Shown piece after piece: positions 1-9,023 of a stretch of 64,000 bases of DNA. Source of the DNA: Microlunatus sagamiharensis (GTDB taxonomy: Bacteria; Actinomycetota; Actinomycetes; Propionibacteriales; Propionibacteriaceae); contig NZ_LT629799.1 of NCBI RefSeq assembly GCF_900105785.1, positions 1,240,001 to 1,304,000 of the forward strand, given 5' to 3'. Positions within the stretch are counted from its first letter, which is position 1. Each line of letters starts with the position of its first letter. A program made the translations under genes and the position numbers. Under the pieces are notes generated by a model. That model made no database searches, was not told where the DNA came from, and saw only the letters and a program-made list of their open reading frames with translations.

Positions 1-480
1 GTAGCGCGCGGCGCGCTTGGCCGGGCGGTCGGCCTCGGCGGTGAAGGGCGGGTCGGCGCGCCAGGCGTGCAGCAGCACCTCGAAGGTCCGGTAGCGCGGG
101 GAGTCGAGCGCCTCGTGCACGGTGCGCAGGGCGACGCCCCGCCGGACGTCGACCAGCTCGGCGAGCTGGCGGCGCAGCGGTCCGAGCGCCAGCTCGTCGG
201 GCACCGTGTCGAGCGCCGCGCCCAGCCGCGCCGACTGGACGTCGAGGTCGCGCACCTCCCCGAGCAGCCCGGCCCACCACCGCAGCTCGTCGTCGAGCCG
301 CCCGGCCTTGGGCACCTCGAACAGCTCGGGGAAGACCCGCAACGTGCTGCGTACGCGCCGTACGGCGACCCGCGTCGGGTGGGTGACGTCCTCCCCGGCC
401 CTGACGTGCGCGGGGGCGTCGACCAGGACGGTCAGCTGCTCGGTGAGGTAGGCGGCGACCAGGTCGCGGAGGGTCTTCAT
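1..480 (-). CDS. CHAD domain protein (partial, C-terminus outside window)
   Basis: Reading leftward from an ATG at 480, the frame stays open to the window edge (160 codons). It begins MKTLRDLVAAYL and contains the CHAD hallmarks: a histidine-bearing helix near residue 40 (HPTRVAVRRVRSTLR) and further Arg/Lys-rich helices (RRQLAELVDVRRG). CHAD domains are all-helical, bind polyphosphate and are often fused to or encoded beside CYTH triphosphatases; here no CYTH domain is visible. The gene follows the membrane-protein gene ending at 494 on the same strand by 13 bases, so the two are probably co-transcribed. The stop codon lies outside the window. Confidence 0.85.
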   Translation of the reverse strand, partial: MKTLRDLVAAYLTEQLTVLVDAPAHVRAGEDVTHPTRVAVRRVRSTLRVFPELFEVPKAGRLDDELRWWAGLLGEVRDLDVQSARLGAALDTVPDELALGPLRRQLAELVDVRRGVALRTVHEALDSPRYRTFEVLLHAWRADPPFTAEADRPAKRAARY

Positions 481-493
481 GGGGCTCGCCAGC

Positions 494-1048
494 CTAGGTC
501 CGGCCCGCGTCCGTCCTGCTGGCGCCCGGCCCTCGCCGTCGACCCACGGCGGCGCCCGCCGTGCCGCCCGCGAGCAGCAGTCCCAGGGCGGCCGCCAGGG
601 CGGCGACGCTCTGGCCGCGGCTCCAGCCGGCCGTGGCGTGGACGGTTCTCGAGACCACTGGAGGCGAGTCCCTCGCCTTGGAGATCGCGACGTGCTCGAC
701 CACCGGCGCCTGGAGACGATCGAACGCGACGAGGCCACCTGCGACCAGCGCGGCGGCGGCCAGCGCGACCACGAGGAGCGAGCGCCAGGAAGGGCTGGCT
801 GCTCGAGCGCCGAGCCGCAGGCCCATGACGAGCGCCGTGAAGGTGAGGCCGAGCAGGACCAGGACGGCGCCGACCGTTCGCCTGGAGTTCCACGCGCCCA
901 GCTCGTCGAGCCAGTCGCGGTCGATGGACAGCGCGTACGGGTCGACCCCGACGGCGTGGGCGCCGGGTGAACGCAGCACGAGGACGCCCAGGAGGACCGC
1001 CAGCACGGCGACGACCAGGAGGACGCCGACCAGGCGCGAGCGGTGCAC
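494..1048 (-). CDS. Small four-helix membrane protein, unknown function
   Basis: The 184-residue product starts at a GTG (1048). Four hydrophobic segments are visible, near residues 7-27, 60-82, 92-115 and 145-170, separated by short polar loops, and the C-terminus is basic (RRRGPGASR). A roughly 35-residue loop after helix 1 (VGVDPYALSIDRDWLDELG) is probably extracytoplasmic. An upstream CTG in frame is possible, but GTG gives a clean signal-anchor start. The gene is divergent from the thioredoxin-like gene at 1106 and lies directly upstream of the CHAD gene. I do not recognise the family and infer no function beyond membrane location. Confidence 0.65.
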   Translation of the reverse strand: MHRSRLVGVLLVVAVLAVLLGVLVLRSPGAHAVGVDPYALSIDRDWLDELGAWNSRRTVGAVLVLLGLTFTALVMGLRLGARAASPSWRSLLVVALAAAALVAGGLVAFDRLQAPVVEHVAISKARDSPPVVSRTVHATAGWSRGQSVAALAAALGLLLAGGTAGAAVGRRRGPGASRTDAGRT

Positions 1049-1105
1049 GCGAGCAGCATGCCGGGTCAGGTCCCGAGGGCACCCGGTGGCGGTAGCGTCG
1101 GGGTC

Positions 1106-1693
1106 GTGGCTGGGAGGTGGAGGATCGCCTCGACGGCGGCGACCGTCGCGTTCCTGCTCGCGGTCCTCGTCGCCGTCCTGCTCGTGGCGAGGACCTCCGG
1201 GAAGAGCGACGACCCCGACAGCGGCCTCGGGGTCAGCCCGGGGCTGGCCCGCTTCGCCGAGGCCGACCGCGGGGACGCGCCGAGCATCGCGGGCCCCGTG
1301 GTCAGTGGGAGCGGCCGGGCCTCGATCAGCCATCCGGGCTCGGTGGTCGTGGTGAACGTGTGGCAGTCGACCTGCGGACCGTGCCGGGGCGAGGCCGACG
1401 AGCTCGAGGCCGCAGCGCGTGCGACCAGGGAGGAAGCGGTGTTCGTCGGCCTTGACGTCGTCGACCAGCGATCGGCCGCCCAGGCGTTTCTGCGGACGAG
1501 CCGGAGCTCCTACGCCCACATCTTCGATCCCGACGCCCAGCAGCTGTTGAAGTTCAACGGCGTGCTGCCGGTCCAGGCCATCCCGAGCACCGCGGTGATC
1601 GACAAGCAGGGGCGGGTCGCCGCCCGCATCATCGGCCCGGTGTCGGCCCGGACCCTGACCGAGCTGGTCGCCGAGGCCGCCGCCACGAGCTGA
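1106..1693 (+). CDS. Membrane-anchored TlpA/ResA-like thioredoxin-fold protein
   Basis: The 195-residue protein has an N-terminal signal anchor (AFLLAVLVAVLLVA) followed by a thioredoxin fold. The redox centre is CGPC in WQSTCGPCRGE, after a typical VVVVNVW strand; the cis-Pro region is IPSTAVIDKQG. Such proteins act outside the membrane in cytochrome c maturation or thiol-disulfide exchange, and the fold and CxxC support oxidoreductase activity. No ccs or res genes are adjacent, so the partner is unknown. The GTG start is chosen because a TAGCGT box at 1093-1098 sits 7 bases before it, suggesting a leaderless transcript. Confidence 0.85.
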   Translation: MAGRWRIASTAATVAFLLAVLVAVLLVARTSGKSDDPDSGLGVSPGLARFAEADRGDAPSIAGPVVSGSGRASISHPGSVVVVNVWQSTCGPCRGEADELEAAARATREEAVFVGLDVVDQRSAAQAFLRTSRSSYAHIFDPDAQQLLKFNGVLPVQAIPSTAVIDKQGRVAARIIGPVSARTLTELVAEAAATS

Positions 1694-1815
1694 GACGGTC
1701 GGCGGGACCGGCGTAGGCCGGGCGCCGGACGTGCCTGCCCAGATCAGGCACCGCCGGCAGCAGCCGCGCGCCCAGCGCCGTCGTCCCGAGGAGGTCTTGC
1801 GCCTAGTCTCCGGAC

Positions 1816-2175
1816 GTGCGCGTCGTGGTCGAGGTCGGCGGCTGGGAGCACGAGTGCTGCGGACCGTCGTTCGAGCGCGGCTCGTTCGTCGAGCTCACCT
1901 GCCTGGACCTCTCCGGGTCGGACCCGTCGTCGACCCGCTACGTCGAGTCCCATCACGAGCTCTCGAGCCGGCGCCGGACCGTCACCCACAGGGGGAGGGT
2001 CGCCGACGTCGCCGTCCAGCACGCCGACGGATCCGTGGAGCCGATCCACCGGCTCCCCAGCGGCAGGGCCCTCCGCGGCTTCGACGAGGACGACGACGGG
2101 CACCTCGAGGAGCCCTGGAACGGCCGGGCCGTGGCGAGGGACTCCGACCAGTTCCTGGTCACGGTGCTGACCTGA
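1816..2175 (+). CDS. DUF6578-like small protein
   Basis: The 119-residue soluble protein begins with VEVGGWEHECCGPSFERG. The Gly-Trp then Cys-Cys-Gly pattern near the N-terminus is what I associate with DUF6578, a family of unknown function common in actinobacteria. It has many acidic residues (FDEDDDGHLEE), no signal peptide and no membrane helix. A TAGTCT box at 1804-1809, 6 bases before the GTG, fits leaderless transcription. Adjacent genes give no clue to its role. The family assignment is from motif memory, so moderate confidence. Confidence 0.7.
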   Translation: MRVVVEVGGWEHECCGPSFERGSFVELTCLDLSGSDPSSTRYVESHHELSSRRRTVTHRGRVADVAVQHADGSVEPIHRLPSGRALRGFDEDDDGHLEEPWNGRAVARDSDQFLVTVLT

Positions 2176-2203
2176 GGCCTCGACGAACCGTGACGCTGCG
2201 GCG

Positions 2204-2420
2204 TCAGTGCTGGCTCGGGCCGGCGAGAGTCTTCTCCATCGCCTGGCGAGGACGAGTGTCGAGGCCAAGAGCGGCTTCGCGCCGCCGGACCGCAGCCAGC
2301 TCGGGTCCGCGGGCCTCGTCGTGGACAGCACTCCCGGACCCGCGCCAGAGCACGGTCGACCTCCTCGGGCGGCGGCCGCCGGCCGAGGTACCCGAGGAAG
2401 CGGCCGTCGGCGTGGTCGAC
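2204..2420 (-). pseudogene. Possible degraded coding remnant
   Basis: The roughly 357-base gap between 2175 and 2533 holds no intact gene. On the minus strand two short stretches look protein-like but lie in different frames: first HADGRFLGYLGRRPPPEE (about 2415-2355), then GPELAAVRRREAALGLD up to a TGA at 2204. Their composition suggests a former gene with a frameshift near 2325. No domain can be named, and it may be chance coding bias in GC-rich DNA. Confidence 0.2.
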
Positions 2421-2532
2421 CCCCTGGTCGCTCTGGGCTCGTCCCCCGACGTCCCTACCGCCCGGCGCGGTATCGGGGCCCTTGCCGGCCGTTGCTGAGC
2501 GAGCGTCGGGGTCCGGGCGTCCCGGGTGGCGC

Positions 2533-3129
2533 TCAGCGCGAGCCGAGCCCCCCGATGACGAGGTCGAGCAGGCGGCCGAGCTGGTGCGGGTCGGTGGTGT
2601 CGCGCGTCGCCAGGAAGACGCCCACGAGGGTCGTCGTCACGTCGCCGGCGTCGAGGTCGTCGCGCAGCGAGCCGTCGGCGCGTCCGGCGTCGAGGAAGCG
2701 TCGGACGACCTCCGTCACCCGTCCGCGCGTGCCGGCGTCGGCGGCCGCCCCGGCCAGGGCGCCCGGCCGCAGCATCTCCGCCATGCCGCGCTTGGCGGCC
2801 ACGAACTCGGCGTAGCGGTCCGCCCAGGCCCGGAACGCCGCTGCTGCTGTGCCACCGCCACCGACGAGCGCATCGGCGACCTCGACCACCGCGTCGAGCT
2901 CCTCGGCGTACACGGCCGCGACCAGGTCCTCGCGGCGGGGGAAGTGGCGGTAGAGGGTGCCGATGCCCACGCCCGCTCCACGGGCTATGCCCTCGAGGGA
3001 CGCGTCCTCACCGACGTCGAGGAAGGCGGCGCGTGCTGCGTCGACCAGCGCGGTGCGGTTCCGCAGCGCATCGGCCCGGGGCGCGCGCGTCTCCGCGGCA
3101 GAGCGCCGGACGCCGGGTGTCGACGACAA
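2533..3129 (-). CDS. TetR/AcrR-family repressor
   Basis: The 198-residue protein has a TetR helix-turn-helix near residues 25-75 (AFLDVGEDASLEGIARGAG, then GIGTLYRHFPRREDLVAAVY). The C-terminal part is all-helical and would form the ligand and dimer domain. It is divergent from the aldo-keto reductase gene at 3207, and two palindromes lie between them (3132-3178), so it very likely represses itself and the reductase. The inducer cannot be read from sequence. Length and fold are typical of the family. Confidence 0.9.
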   Translation of the reverse strand: MSSTPGVRRSAAETRAPRADALRNRTALVDAARAAFLDVGEDASLEGIARGAGVGIGTLYRHFPRREDLVAAVYAEELDAVVEVADALVGGGGTAAAAFRAWADRYAEFVAAKRGMAEMLRPGALAGAAADAGTRGRVTEVVRRFLDAGRADGSLRDDLDAGDVTTTLVGVFLATRDTTDPHQLGRLLDLVIGGLGSR

Positions 3130-3131
3130 AG

Positions 3132-3178
3132 CGGAGGAACCTCCGTATAGAGTCGAGGTGAAGCGGAGGACCCTCCGC
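3132..3178. promoter_or_regulatory. Twin palindromic operators between TetR and aldo-keto reductase genes
   Basis: Two related inverted repeats lie in the divergent promoter: CGGAGGAACCTCCG (3132-3145) and GCGGAGGACCCTCCGC (3163-3178). Both have CGGAGG arms with a 2-base centre. Their centres are 32 bases apart, about three helical turns. A TATAGA box at 3146-3151 lies between them. This is the expected arrangement for binding of the TetR product of 2533-3129. Confidence 0.75.
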
Positions 3179-3206
3179 TCATCGCATCGCTACGAACGGA
3201 CACCCT

Positions 3207-4118
3207 ATGGCGAACAGCACCTGCGACCTCGCCGATCGCACCGTCTCCCGCGTCGGCTACGGGGCCATGGCCCTCGAGCGCTACGCCGAGGACCGCGCAG
3301 CGGGGGAGCGGCTCGTGCGACGGGCGGTCGAGCTCGGGGTCGACCACGTCGACACGGCGGACTTCTACGGGGCGTCGGTCGCCAACGACATCCTCCGCAG
3401 GGCGCTGCGCAGCGAGGAAGACGTGCTCGTCGTGAGCAAGGTCGGCGCGGTCCGGACGAGCGAGGGGGACCTGCCGCTCCGGCTCGCGCAGAAGCCGCAC
3501 GAGCTACGCGCCGCGGTCGAGGACAACCTCCGCTCACTCGGGCGGGAGCGCCTCGACGTGGTGAACCTGCGACGCGCCGACACAGGCCCAGGGGTCGTCG
3601 CGACGGGCGACCAGGTCGTCGACCTCGACGACCAGCTCGCCGAGATGACGGCCCTGCGCGACGAGGGGCTCGTCGGCGCGATCGGCGTCAGCGCGGTGAC
3701 CGACGAGGTGCTGCAGCGGGCCCTGCCGGCGGGGATCGTCTGCGTCCAGAACGCGTACGGCCTCGTCGCCCGGCAGTTCGAGCCGATGCTCGACCGCTGC
3801 GTGGCGGCCGGCGTCGCCTGGGTCCCGTACTTCCCGCTCGGCTCCGGTTTCCCGGGCCTGCCCAAGGTCGCCGAGCAGCCCGAGGTCGTGCGGGCCGCGT
3901 CGCGCCTCGGCGTGACGCCGTCGCAGGTCGGGCTCGCGTGGCTGCTCGGGCACGCCCCCAACACCCTCCTCATCCCGGGGACGGCGAGCCTGGACCACCT
4001 GGAGGAGAACCTGGCGGTCGCGGGCCTCGAGCTCGACGCCGGCACGACGGCCGAGCTCGACGCGGTCTGGGACGCACGCTTCGTCGGCGTCGACCACCAG
4101 CCGCGCTGGGTCGACTGA
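3207..4118 (+). CDS. Aldo/keto reductase
   Basis: The 303-residue TIM-barrel oxidoreductase has the family's GYGAMAL start, the catalytic Asp/Tyr pair in HVDTADFYG (residues about 48-57), and a Lys in VVSKVG. The usual His after strand 4 falls in a region reading VVNLRRADT, where many relatives read DLVNLHR, so the catalytic His may be replaced by Arg. C-terminal NADPH-site features are present (LIPGTASLDHLEENL). It probably reduces an aldehyde or ketone with NADPH. It is divergent from and probably repressed by the adjacent TetR protein. Confidence 0.9.
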   Translation: MANSTCDLADRTVSRVGYGAMALERYAEDRAAGERLVRRAVELGVDHVDTADFYGASVANDILRRALRSEEDVLVVSKVGAVRTSEGDLPLRLAQKPHELRAAVEDNLRSLGRERLDVVNLRRADTGPGVVATGDQVVDLDDQLAEMTALRDEGLVGAIGVSAVTDEVLQRALPAGIVCVQNAYGLVARQFEPMLDRCVAAGVAWVPYFPLGSGFPGLPKVAEQPEVVRAASRLGVTPSQVGLAWLLGHAPNTLLIPGTASLDHLEENLAVAGLELDAGTTAELDAVWDARFVGVDHQPRWVD

Positions 4119-4228
4119 GCCCCGCGGCGCCGACCGGTCGGGCGTGCAGCCGACCCGCGGGACCAGAGCGCGGTGGTTGATGCGCGGCTCGTCACGCCTG
4201 TGTCACCTCCGCTGGTTAGCCTGAAGGG

Positions 4229-6901
4229 GTGTCTGCAGGAACCGCTCCGTCCGAGGTGGTCGAAGACCCCCCGGGCTACCCCCGGGAGTGGGAGGCCGAC
4301 GTCCTGCTGGCCGACGGCGGGACCGCCCGGCTGCGCCCGATCCGGCCCTCCGACGCCGACCTGCTGGTCGCCTTCTACGAGCGCGTGTCGCCGGAGTCGA
4401 AATACTTGCGCTTCTTCGCGCCCTACCCGCGGCTGAGCCAGCGCGACGTGCGCCGCTTCACCCAGGTCGACTACGTCGACCGGGTCGCGCTGATCCTCAC
4501 CCTCGGCGACGAGATGATCGGCGTCGGGCGCTGGGACCGGCTCGAGAGCGGCGCCGCCGGCGGCCGGGCGGAGATCGCCTTCCTCGTCGAGGACGCCCAC
4601 CAGGGCCGCGGCGTCGCGCAGCTGCTGCTCGAGCACCTGGCCGAGGCCGCCCGGGAGCGGGGGATCACCGGGTTCGTCGCGGAGGTGCTGCCGGAGAACC
4701 GCCGGATGGCCCAGGTCTTCGCCGACGCCGGCTACCGCGTCCGCAAGGGCGTCGAGGACGGCGTGCTCGTCGTCGAGTTCCCGATCATGCCGACCGACAC
4801 CTCGGTCGGGGTCATGGAGCGTCGCGAGCACCGGGCCGAGGCCGCCTCCGTACGCCGCCTGCTGACGCCGCAGCGCGTCGTCGTCCACGGGCGCGGCGAG
4901 CACGTCTGCGGGGTCGTCGACTCGATGCTGCGCGGCGGCTTCCGTGGCGAGGTGCTCGCCGTGGCCTCGGACGGCACCACGGTCCCCGGGGTGACGAACG
5001 CGGCCTCGCTCAGCGACGTGCCCGGTCAGTTCGACCTGGTCGTCGCCTCGATCGACCCCCAGGACCTCGGCTCGGTCGTCATCGACTCCGCGCACAAGGG
5101 CGCGCACGGCCTGGTCGTGCTGACGGGCTCGGAGTTCAGCGCGCAGGAGAACCACGTCCTGGTCCAGCTCGCCCGCGCGTACGGCGTCCGGGCGCTCGGG
5201 CCCGATGCGCTCGGCGTCCTGAACACCCGCCTCGGCGCGGAGATGAACGCGACCCCGGCGCCGATGCCGCGCACCGGCGGGGTCGGGCTGTTCTGCCAGT
5301 CCGCGGCGACCGGGGTGAGCCTGCTGAACGTGGCCGTGCGCACCGACGTCGGGCTCAGCTCGTTCCTCAGCACCGGTGACTACGCCGACGTCACCGCCAA
5401 CGACGTCATGCAGTACTGGGAGGACGACGACGCCACCCGCGCCTGCCTGCTCTCGCTCGACACGATCGGCAACCCGCGCAAGTTCTCGCGGATCACCCGC
5501 CGGCTCGCGCGTCGCAAGCCGGTCGTCGTCTTCGCGCCGGGCCGGACGAACCGCTCCGAGCACCTCGGCGTGCGCGGCGGGCTCGGCCACGCGCCCGACG
5601 AGGCCGTCGACGCGCTGTTCCGCCAGGCCGGGGTGATGGTCACGCACCGGCGCACCGCGATGTTCGACATCGCCAAGATCACCGCCCGTCAGCCGCTGCC
5701 CGCGGGCGAGCGCGTACGCCTGATCACCAACTCCACGACCCTCGCCGCCCAGCTCGTCTCCACGATCGAGTCGGTCGGGCTGCTCAGCGAGGTGCCGGCG
5801 CACGTGCTGCCGACGCGCGCCTCGCCCGCGGCGTTCAGCTCCGCCGCCGAGCAGGCGCTCGCCGACCCCGACTGCGACTCGGTGGTGTGCGCCGCGGTGA
5901 ACGTCTACTCCGAGGGCGTCGACCACGTGATCCTGGCCCTCGAGGGCGTGGCGCAGCACGCGCACAAGCCCGTGGTCGGGGTGTTCCTCGACTTCCACGA
6001 CCCGCTCACCTCGATGGGTCCCGACGTGCCGGGCAGCCTGCCGCGCTTCGACTCCGGCACCGACGCGATCCGCGCGCTCGCCGCGGTGACGGCCCACGCG
6101 CGCTGGCGTGAGCGCGACCCCGGCGCCGTGCCCGACCTCGACCTCGACGCCGACCGCGCCCGCCGCCTGATCAACCAGGTGCTGCGCACCTCGCCCGAGG
6201 GGCGTGAGCTGAGCTTTCCCGAGGCGACCGAGCTGCTCGCCGCCTACGGCATCCCCGTCCTGCCGCGCTATCCGGTGAACAGCCTGGACGAGGCGTGCGC
6301 CCGCGCCGAGTCGCTCGGCTGGGACGTGGTGCTCAAGGCGACCGCGCCGCAGGTGCGGGGTCGTCCGGACCTGGCCAGCGTGCACCGCAGCATCGACGAC
6401 CCCGAGGAGATGGCCCAGGCCTGGGACCACCTCTACGAGCTCCTCGTCGCGCTCGGGCTGGGTGCCGACGACGCGCTCAGCGCCGCCGCGCCGGTGGTCC
6501 AGTCGATGGCGCAGCCCGGTGTCGCCCTGGTCGTGACCAGCCGGGAGGACGCGGCCTTCGGCCCGATCATCTCGCTCGGCCTCGAGGGCGTGGCCTCCGA
6601 GCTGCTCGGCGACACGGTCTACCGCGTGCCGCCGCTCACCGACGTCGACGCGGCCGGCATGGTCCGCGACCTGCGGACGGCGCCCGTGCTCTTCGGGCGC
6701 AACAAGTCGCCGGGCATCGACGTCGCGCTGGTGGAGGACCTGCTGCACCGCGTCTCGCAGCTGGCCGACGAGCACCCCCAGCTCGCCTCGGTGAGCCTGA
6801 ACCCGGTGATCGCCTCGGGAGCCTCGCTGTCGGTGCTGGGCGCCCGCGTGCACATCGCGCCGACCGACGACCGCCGCGACCCGCTCGCGCGGACCCTGTA
6901 G
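4229..6901 (+). CDS. GNAT acetyltransferase fused to NDP-forming acyl-CoA synthetase domains
   Basis: The 890-residue protein has an N-terminal GNAT domain (about 20-190; acetyl-CoA loop in HQGRGVAQLLLEHL). A CoA-binding Rossmann domain (about 205-330) and a succinyl-CoA-synthetase-like flavodoxin domain (about 340-480, GGVGLFCQSAATG) follow. A second ligase domain and a C-terminal ATP-grasp domain (about 650-890, ending near FGRNKSPGID) complete it. This is the architecture of Pat-type protein lysine acetyltransferases and of bifunctional acetate-CoA ligase/GNAT proteins. Those with Pat activity often control acetyl-CoA synthetase; whether the ligase half is active is unclear. There is no cNMP-binding domain. 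TAGCCT at 4217-4222 lies 6 bases before GTG. Confidence 0.9.
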   Translation: MSAGTAPSEVVEDPPGYPREWEADVLLADGGTARLRPIRPSDADLLVAFYERVSPESKYLRFFAPYPRLSQRDVRRFTQVDYVDRVALILTLGDEMIGVGRWDRLESGAAGGRAEIAFLVEDAHQGRGVAQLLLEHLAEAARERGITGFVAEVLPENRRMAQVFADAGYRVRKGVEDGVLVVEFPIMPTDTSVGVMERREHRAEAASVRRLLTPQRVVVHGRGEHVCGVVDSMLRGGFRGEVLAVASDGTTVPGVTNAASLSDVPGQFDLVVASIDPQDLGSVVIDSAHKGAHGLVVLTGSEFSAQENHVLVQLARAYGVRALGPDALGVLNTRLGAEMNATPAPMPRTGGVGLFCQSAATGVSLLNVAVRTDVGLSSFLSTGDYADVTANDVMQYWEDDDATRACLLSLDTIGNPRKFSRITRRLARRKPVVVFAPGRTNRSEHLGVRGGLGHAPDEAVDALFRQAGVMVTHRRTAMFDIAKITARQPLPAGERVRLITNSTTLAAQLVSTIESVGLLSEVPAHVLPTRASPAAFSSAAEQALADPDCDSVVCAAVNVYSEGVDHVILALEGVAQHAHKPVVGVFLDFHDPLTSMGPDVPGSLPRFDSGTDAIRALAAVTAHARWRERDPGAVPDLDLDADRARRLINQVLRTSPEGRELSFPEATELLAAYGIPVLPRYPVNSLDEACARAESLGWDVVLKATAPQVRGRPDLASVHRSIDDPEEMAQAWDHLYELLVALGLGADDALSAAAPVVQSMAQPGVALVVTSREDAAFGPIISLGLEGVASELLGDTVYRVPPLTDVDAAGMVRDLRTAPVLFGRNKSPGIDVALVEDLLHRVSQLADEHPQLASVSLNPVIASGASLSVLGARVHIAPTDDRRDPLARTL

Positions 6902-6987
6902 GAGCTCGTACCCGGCGGCGGGTCGTCGCACAGCGGACGGACAGGTCGGGCCGGTCTCCTGGGGGTCCGCCAACCAGGAGGAACACC

Positions 6988-7983
6988 GTGATCAGCCGCA
7001 CCCCGACCTACCAGGGTCGCCCGTACGACCGCCCCGACGAGGAGCTCGTCGACCAGGGACTGCCCTTCGACGTCACGACCCTGCTGAACCGCCGCCAGGT
7101 CTTCCGCGCGCTCGGCCTCGGGGCCGGCGTCGCCGGTCTCGCCGCGTGCGGGGTGGGCGCGTCGAGCTCCCCGAGCCCCTCGGCCTCGTCGTCCTCCGCC
7201 GCCTCGTCCAGCGCCTCCACGGGCAGCGCCGCGGACGCCCTGACCGAGATCCCCGACGAGACGGCCGGGCCCTACCCGGGCGACGGCTCCAACGGACCCG
7301 ACGTCCTCGAGCAGAGCGGCATCGTGCGCAGCGACCTGCGCTCCAGCTTCGGCTCCGCCAGCGGGACGGCCGAGGGGGTGCCGATGACGCTGACGTTGGC
7401 GATCAGGGACCTCGCGCAGGGCGGCGTCCCCTTCGCCGGGGTCGCGGTCTACGTCTGGCACTGCACCCGCGAGGGCGGCTACTCGCTCTACTCCGACGGC
7501 GTGACCGAGGAGAACTTCCTGCGCGGCGTCCAGGTCGCCGGCGAGGACGGGACGGTCTCGTTCACCAGCATCGTCCCGGCCTGCTACTCCGGGCGCTGGC
7601 CGCACGTCCACTTCGAGGTGTACCCCGACCAGGCGAGCATCACGGACTCGACGAAGGCGATCGCCACCTCGCAGGTCGCGCTGCCCAAGGACCTGTGCGA
7701 CGCCGTGTACGCGACCGAGGGCTACTCCGCCTCGGTCGCCAACCTGGCCCGGGTCAGCCTCGCCGACGACAACGTCTTCGGCGACGACTCGGGGGCGCAC
7801 CAGCTCGCCACGGTCAGCGGGTCGGTGGCGAAGGGGTACGCGGTGTCGCTCACGGTCGGGGTCGACACCACGACGACCCCCTCGGGCGGCTCCGGTGGCG
7901 GCTCCACGGGCGGGGGACCAGGTAACGGCAAGCCGCCGAGCGGGTTCCCGACCGGCGGTCCGTCCATCCCGCCGGGGCGCTGA
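6988..7983 (+). CDS. Secreted intradiol-dioxygenase-like lipoprotein
   Basis: The 331-residue protein has a twin-arginine-like signal (NRRQVFRALGLGAGV) ending in a lipobox (GLAAC), then a Ser-rich linker and a protocatechuate 3,4-dioxygenase-type beta domain. Motifs are ETAGPYPGDG, VYVWHCTREGGYSLYS and GRWPHVHFEVY; the Tyr/His ligands expected for Fe(III) are present (Tyr of YSLYS, His of PHVHFEVY). The C-terminus is Gly/Pro-rich and probably disordered. Such proteins are thought to cleave catechol-like compounds outside the cell, but substrates are mostly unknown. An AGGAGGAA ribosome site at 6976-6983 fixes the GTG start. Confidence 0.88.
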   Translation: MISRTPTYQGRPYDRPDEELVDQGLPFDVTTLLNRRQVFRALGLGAGVAGLAACGVGASSSPSPSASSSSAASSSASTGSAADALTEIPDETAGPYPGDGSNGPDVLEQSGIVRSDLRSSFGSASGTAEGVPMTLTLAIRDLAQGGVPFAGVAVYVWHCTREGGYSLYSDGVTEENFLRGVQVAGEDGTVSFTSIVPACYSGRWPHVHFEVYPDQASITDSTKAIATSQVALPKDLCDAVYATEGYSASVANLARVSLADDNVFGDDSGAHQLATVSGSVAKGYAVSLTVGVDTTTTPSGGSGGGSTGGGPGNGKPPSGFPTGGPSIPPGR

Positions 7984-8168
7984 GCGCGGGCTCCGGCCAG
8001 GTCGAGCGTCCTGGGCGGCCGCGGGCCGCGGTCGTCCACCAACGACGCCGCCGGACCTGAGCCGGAGGTCGGGGGTGTATGAATGAGCCTCCCGCGGGTC
8101 CTGTGGGCGCGCCCACCAAGGCCGCGTCGTCCTCGGTGTGACGACGACGGTCCCGCGAGCAGCGAGAC

Positions 8169-8927
8169 GTGGCGGGACGTGCGGTGGCCAGCTCGAGCGG
8201 GTTCGACGACGGCCAGGTCTTCCGCCGGTTGCAGGCGCTGCTGGTGAGCGTGGACGATCTGTCGGGGTTCCTCGTCTCCGTCGCGCGGGTGGCGGCGTCG
8301 GTCCTGGGGGACTCCACCGCGTGCGGGATCACGTTCCGCTACGACGGCAACATGCTGACCGTCGCCTCGAGCGACGAGCGGGCCGAGATGCTCGACGAGA
8401 CGCAGTACCGCACCCAGGACGGGCCGTGCCTGGAGGCTGCCCGGACCGGGAGGATCGTCGAAGTCCCCGATGCGCGTCAGGAGGGCCGTTGGCCCGACTA
8501 CGTCCAGATCGCGGTCGAGGCGGGGGTGCGGTGCTCCGTGAGCCTGCCGATGACCCTGGGGGCGGACACCTTCGGAGCGCTGAACGTCTACGGCTTCGAC
8601 CGGTCCCACCAGTTCGATGACGCCGAGCGGCGCCGCCTCGAGATCCTCACCGCGCAGGCGGCGGGGACGCTGCGCGTCGGCGCGCTCCGCATCGACGACG
8701 GGACGTTGCTGCGTCAGATGGAGGAGGCCCTGGCGTCGCGCACCCTGATCGACCAGGCGCTCGGCATCATCATCGCCCAGCAGCGCTGCACGGCCACCGT
8801 GGCCTTCGACCTGCTGCGCGCGGAGTCGCAGCGCACCCACCGGCGGGTGAGGGACGTGGCGGCCGACCTGATCGGTCGCACCAGCGGCCAGCCGCCGGAG
8901 ACGGGCCCCGCGTTCGACCGGACCTGA
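8169..8927 (+). CDS. GAF-ANTAR sensor/antiterminator protein, copy 1
   Basis: The 252-residue protein has a GAF domain (about 15-175; TQDGPCLEAARTG, SLPMTLGADTFGALNVYG) followed by an intact ANTAR domain (about 185-240; LIDQALGIIIAQQRC, then RVRDVAADLI). ANTAR domains bind paired hairpins in mRNA and act as antiterminators; GAF would sense a small molecule or redox state. It is the first of four related genes in tandem (8169-11321). Its ANTAR helix pattern is the closest to consensus of the set. Starts upstream of the GTG at 8169 cannot be excluded. Confidence 0.88.
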   Translation: MAGRAVASSSGFDDGQVFRRLQALLVSVDDLSGFLVSVARVAASVLGDSTACGITFRYDGNMLTVASSDERAEMLDETQYRTQDGPCLEAARTGRIVEVPDARQEGRWPDYVQIAVEAGVRCSVSLPMTLGADTFGALNVYGFDRSHQFDDAERRRLEILTAQAAGTLRVGALRIDDGTLLRQMEEALASRTLIDQALGIIIAQQRCTATVAFDLLRAESQRTHRRVRDVAADLIGRTSGQPPETGPAFDRT

Positions 8928-9023
8928 GGGTCGGCGAATCCCCTCACGCGTCCGGGTGCTCGTGTCGCACGCGTCCTCTTGAGGTGCGGGAGTATCTTCT
9001 CAGCGGCTTGGGAGTAGCCGGAG

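Noticed and set aside
1744-2331. 195-codon minus-strand frame
   Set aside because: Antisense to the DUF6578-like gene, which has a promoter box and recognisable motif.
3365-6973. 1202-codon open frame on the minus strand
   Set aside because: It is antisense to the clear GNAT-synthetase gene; its Arg/Gly/Asp/His-rich sequence is a codon-bias shadow in GC-rich DNA.
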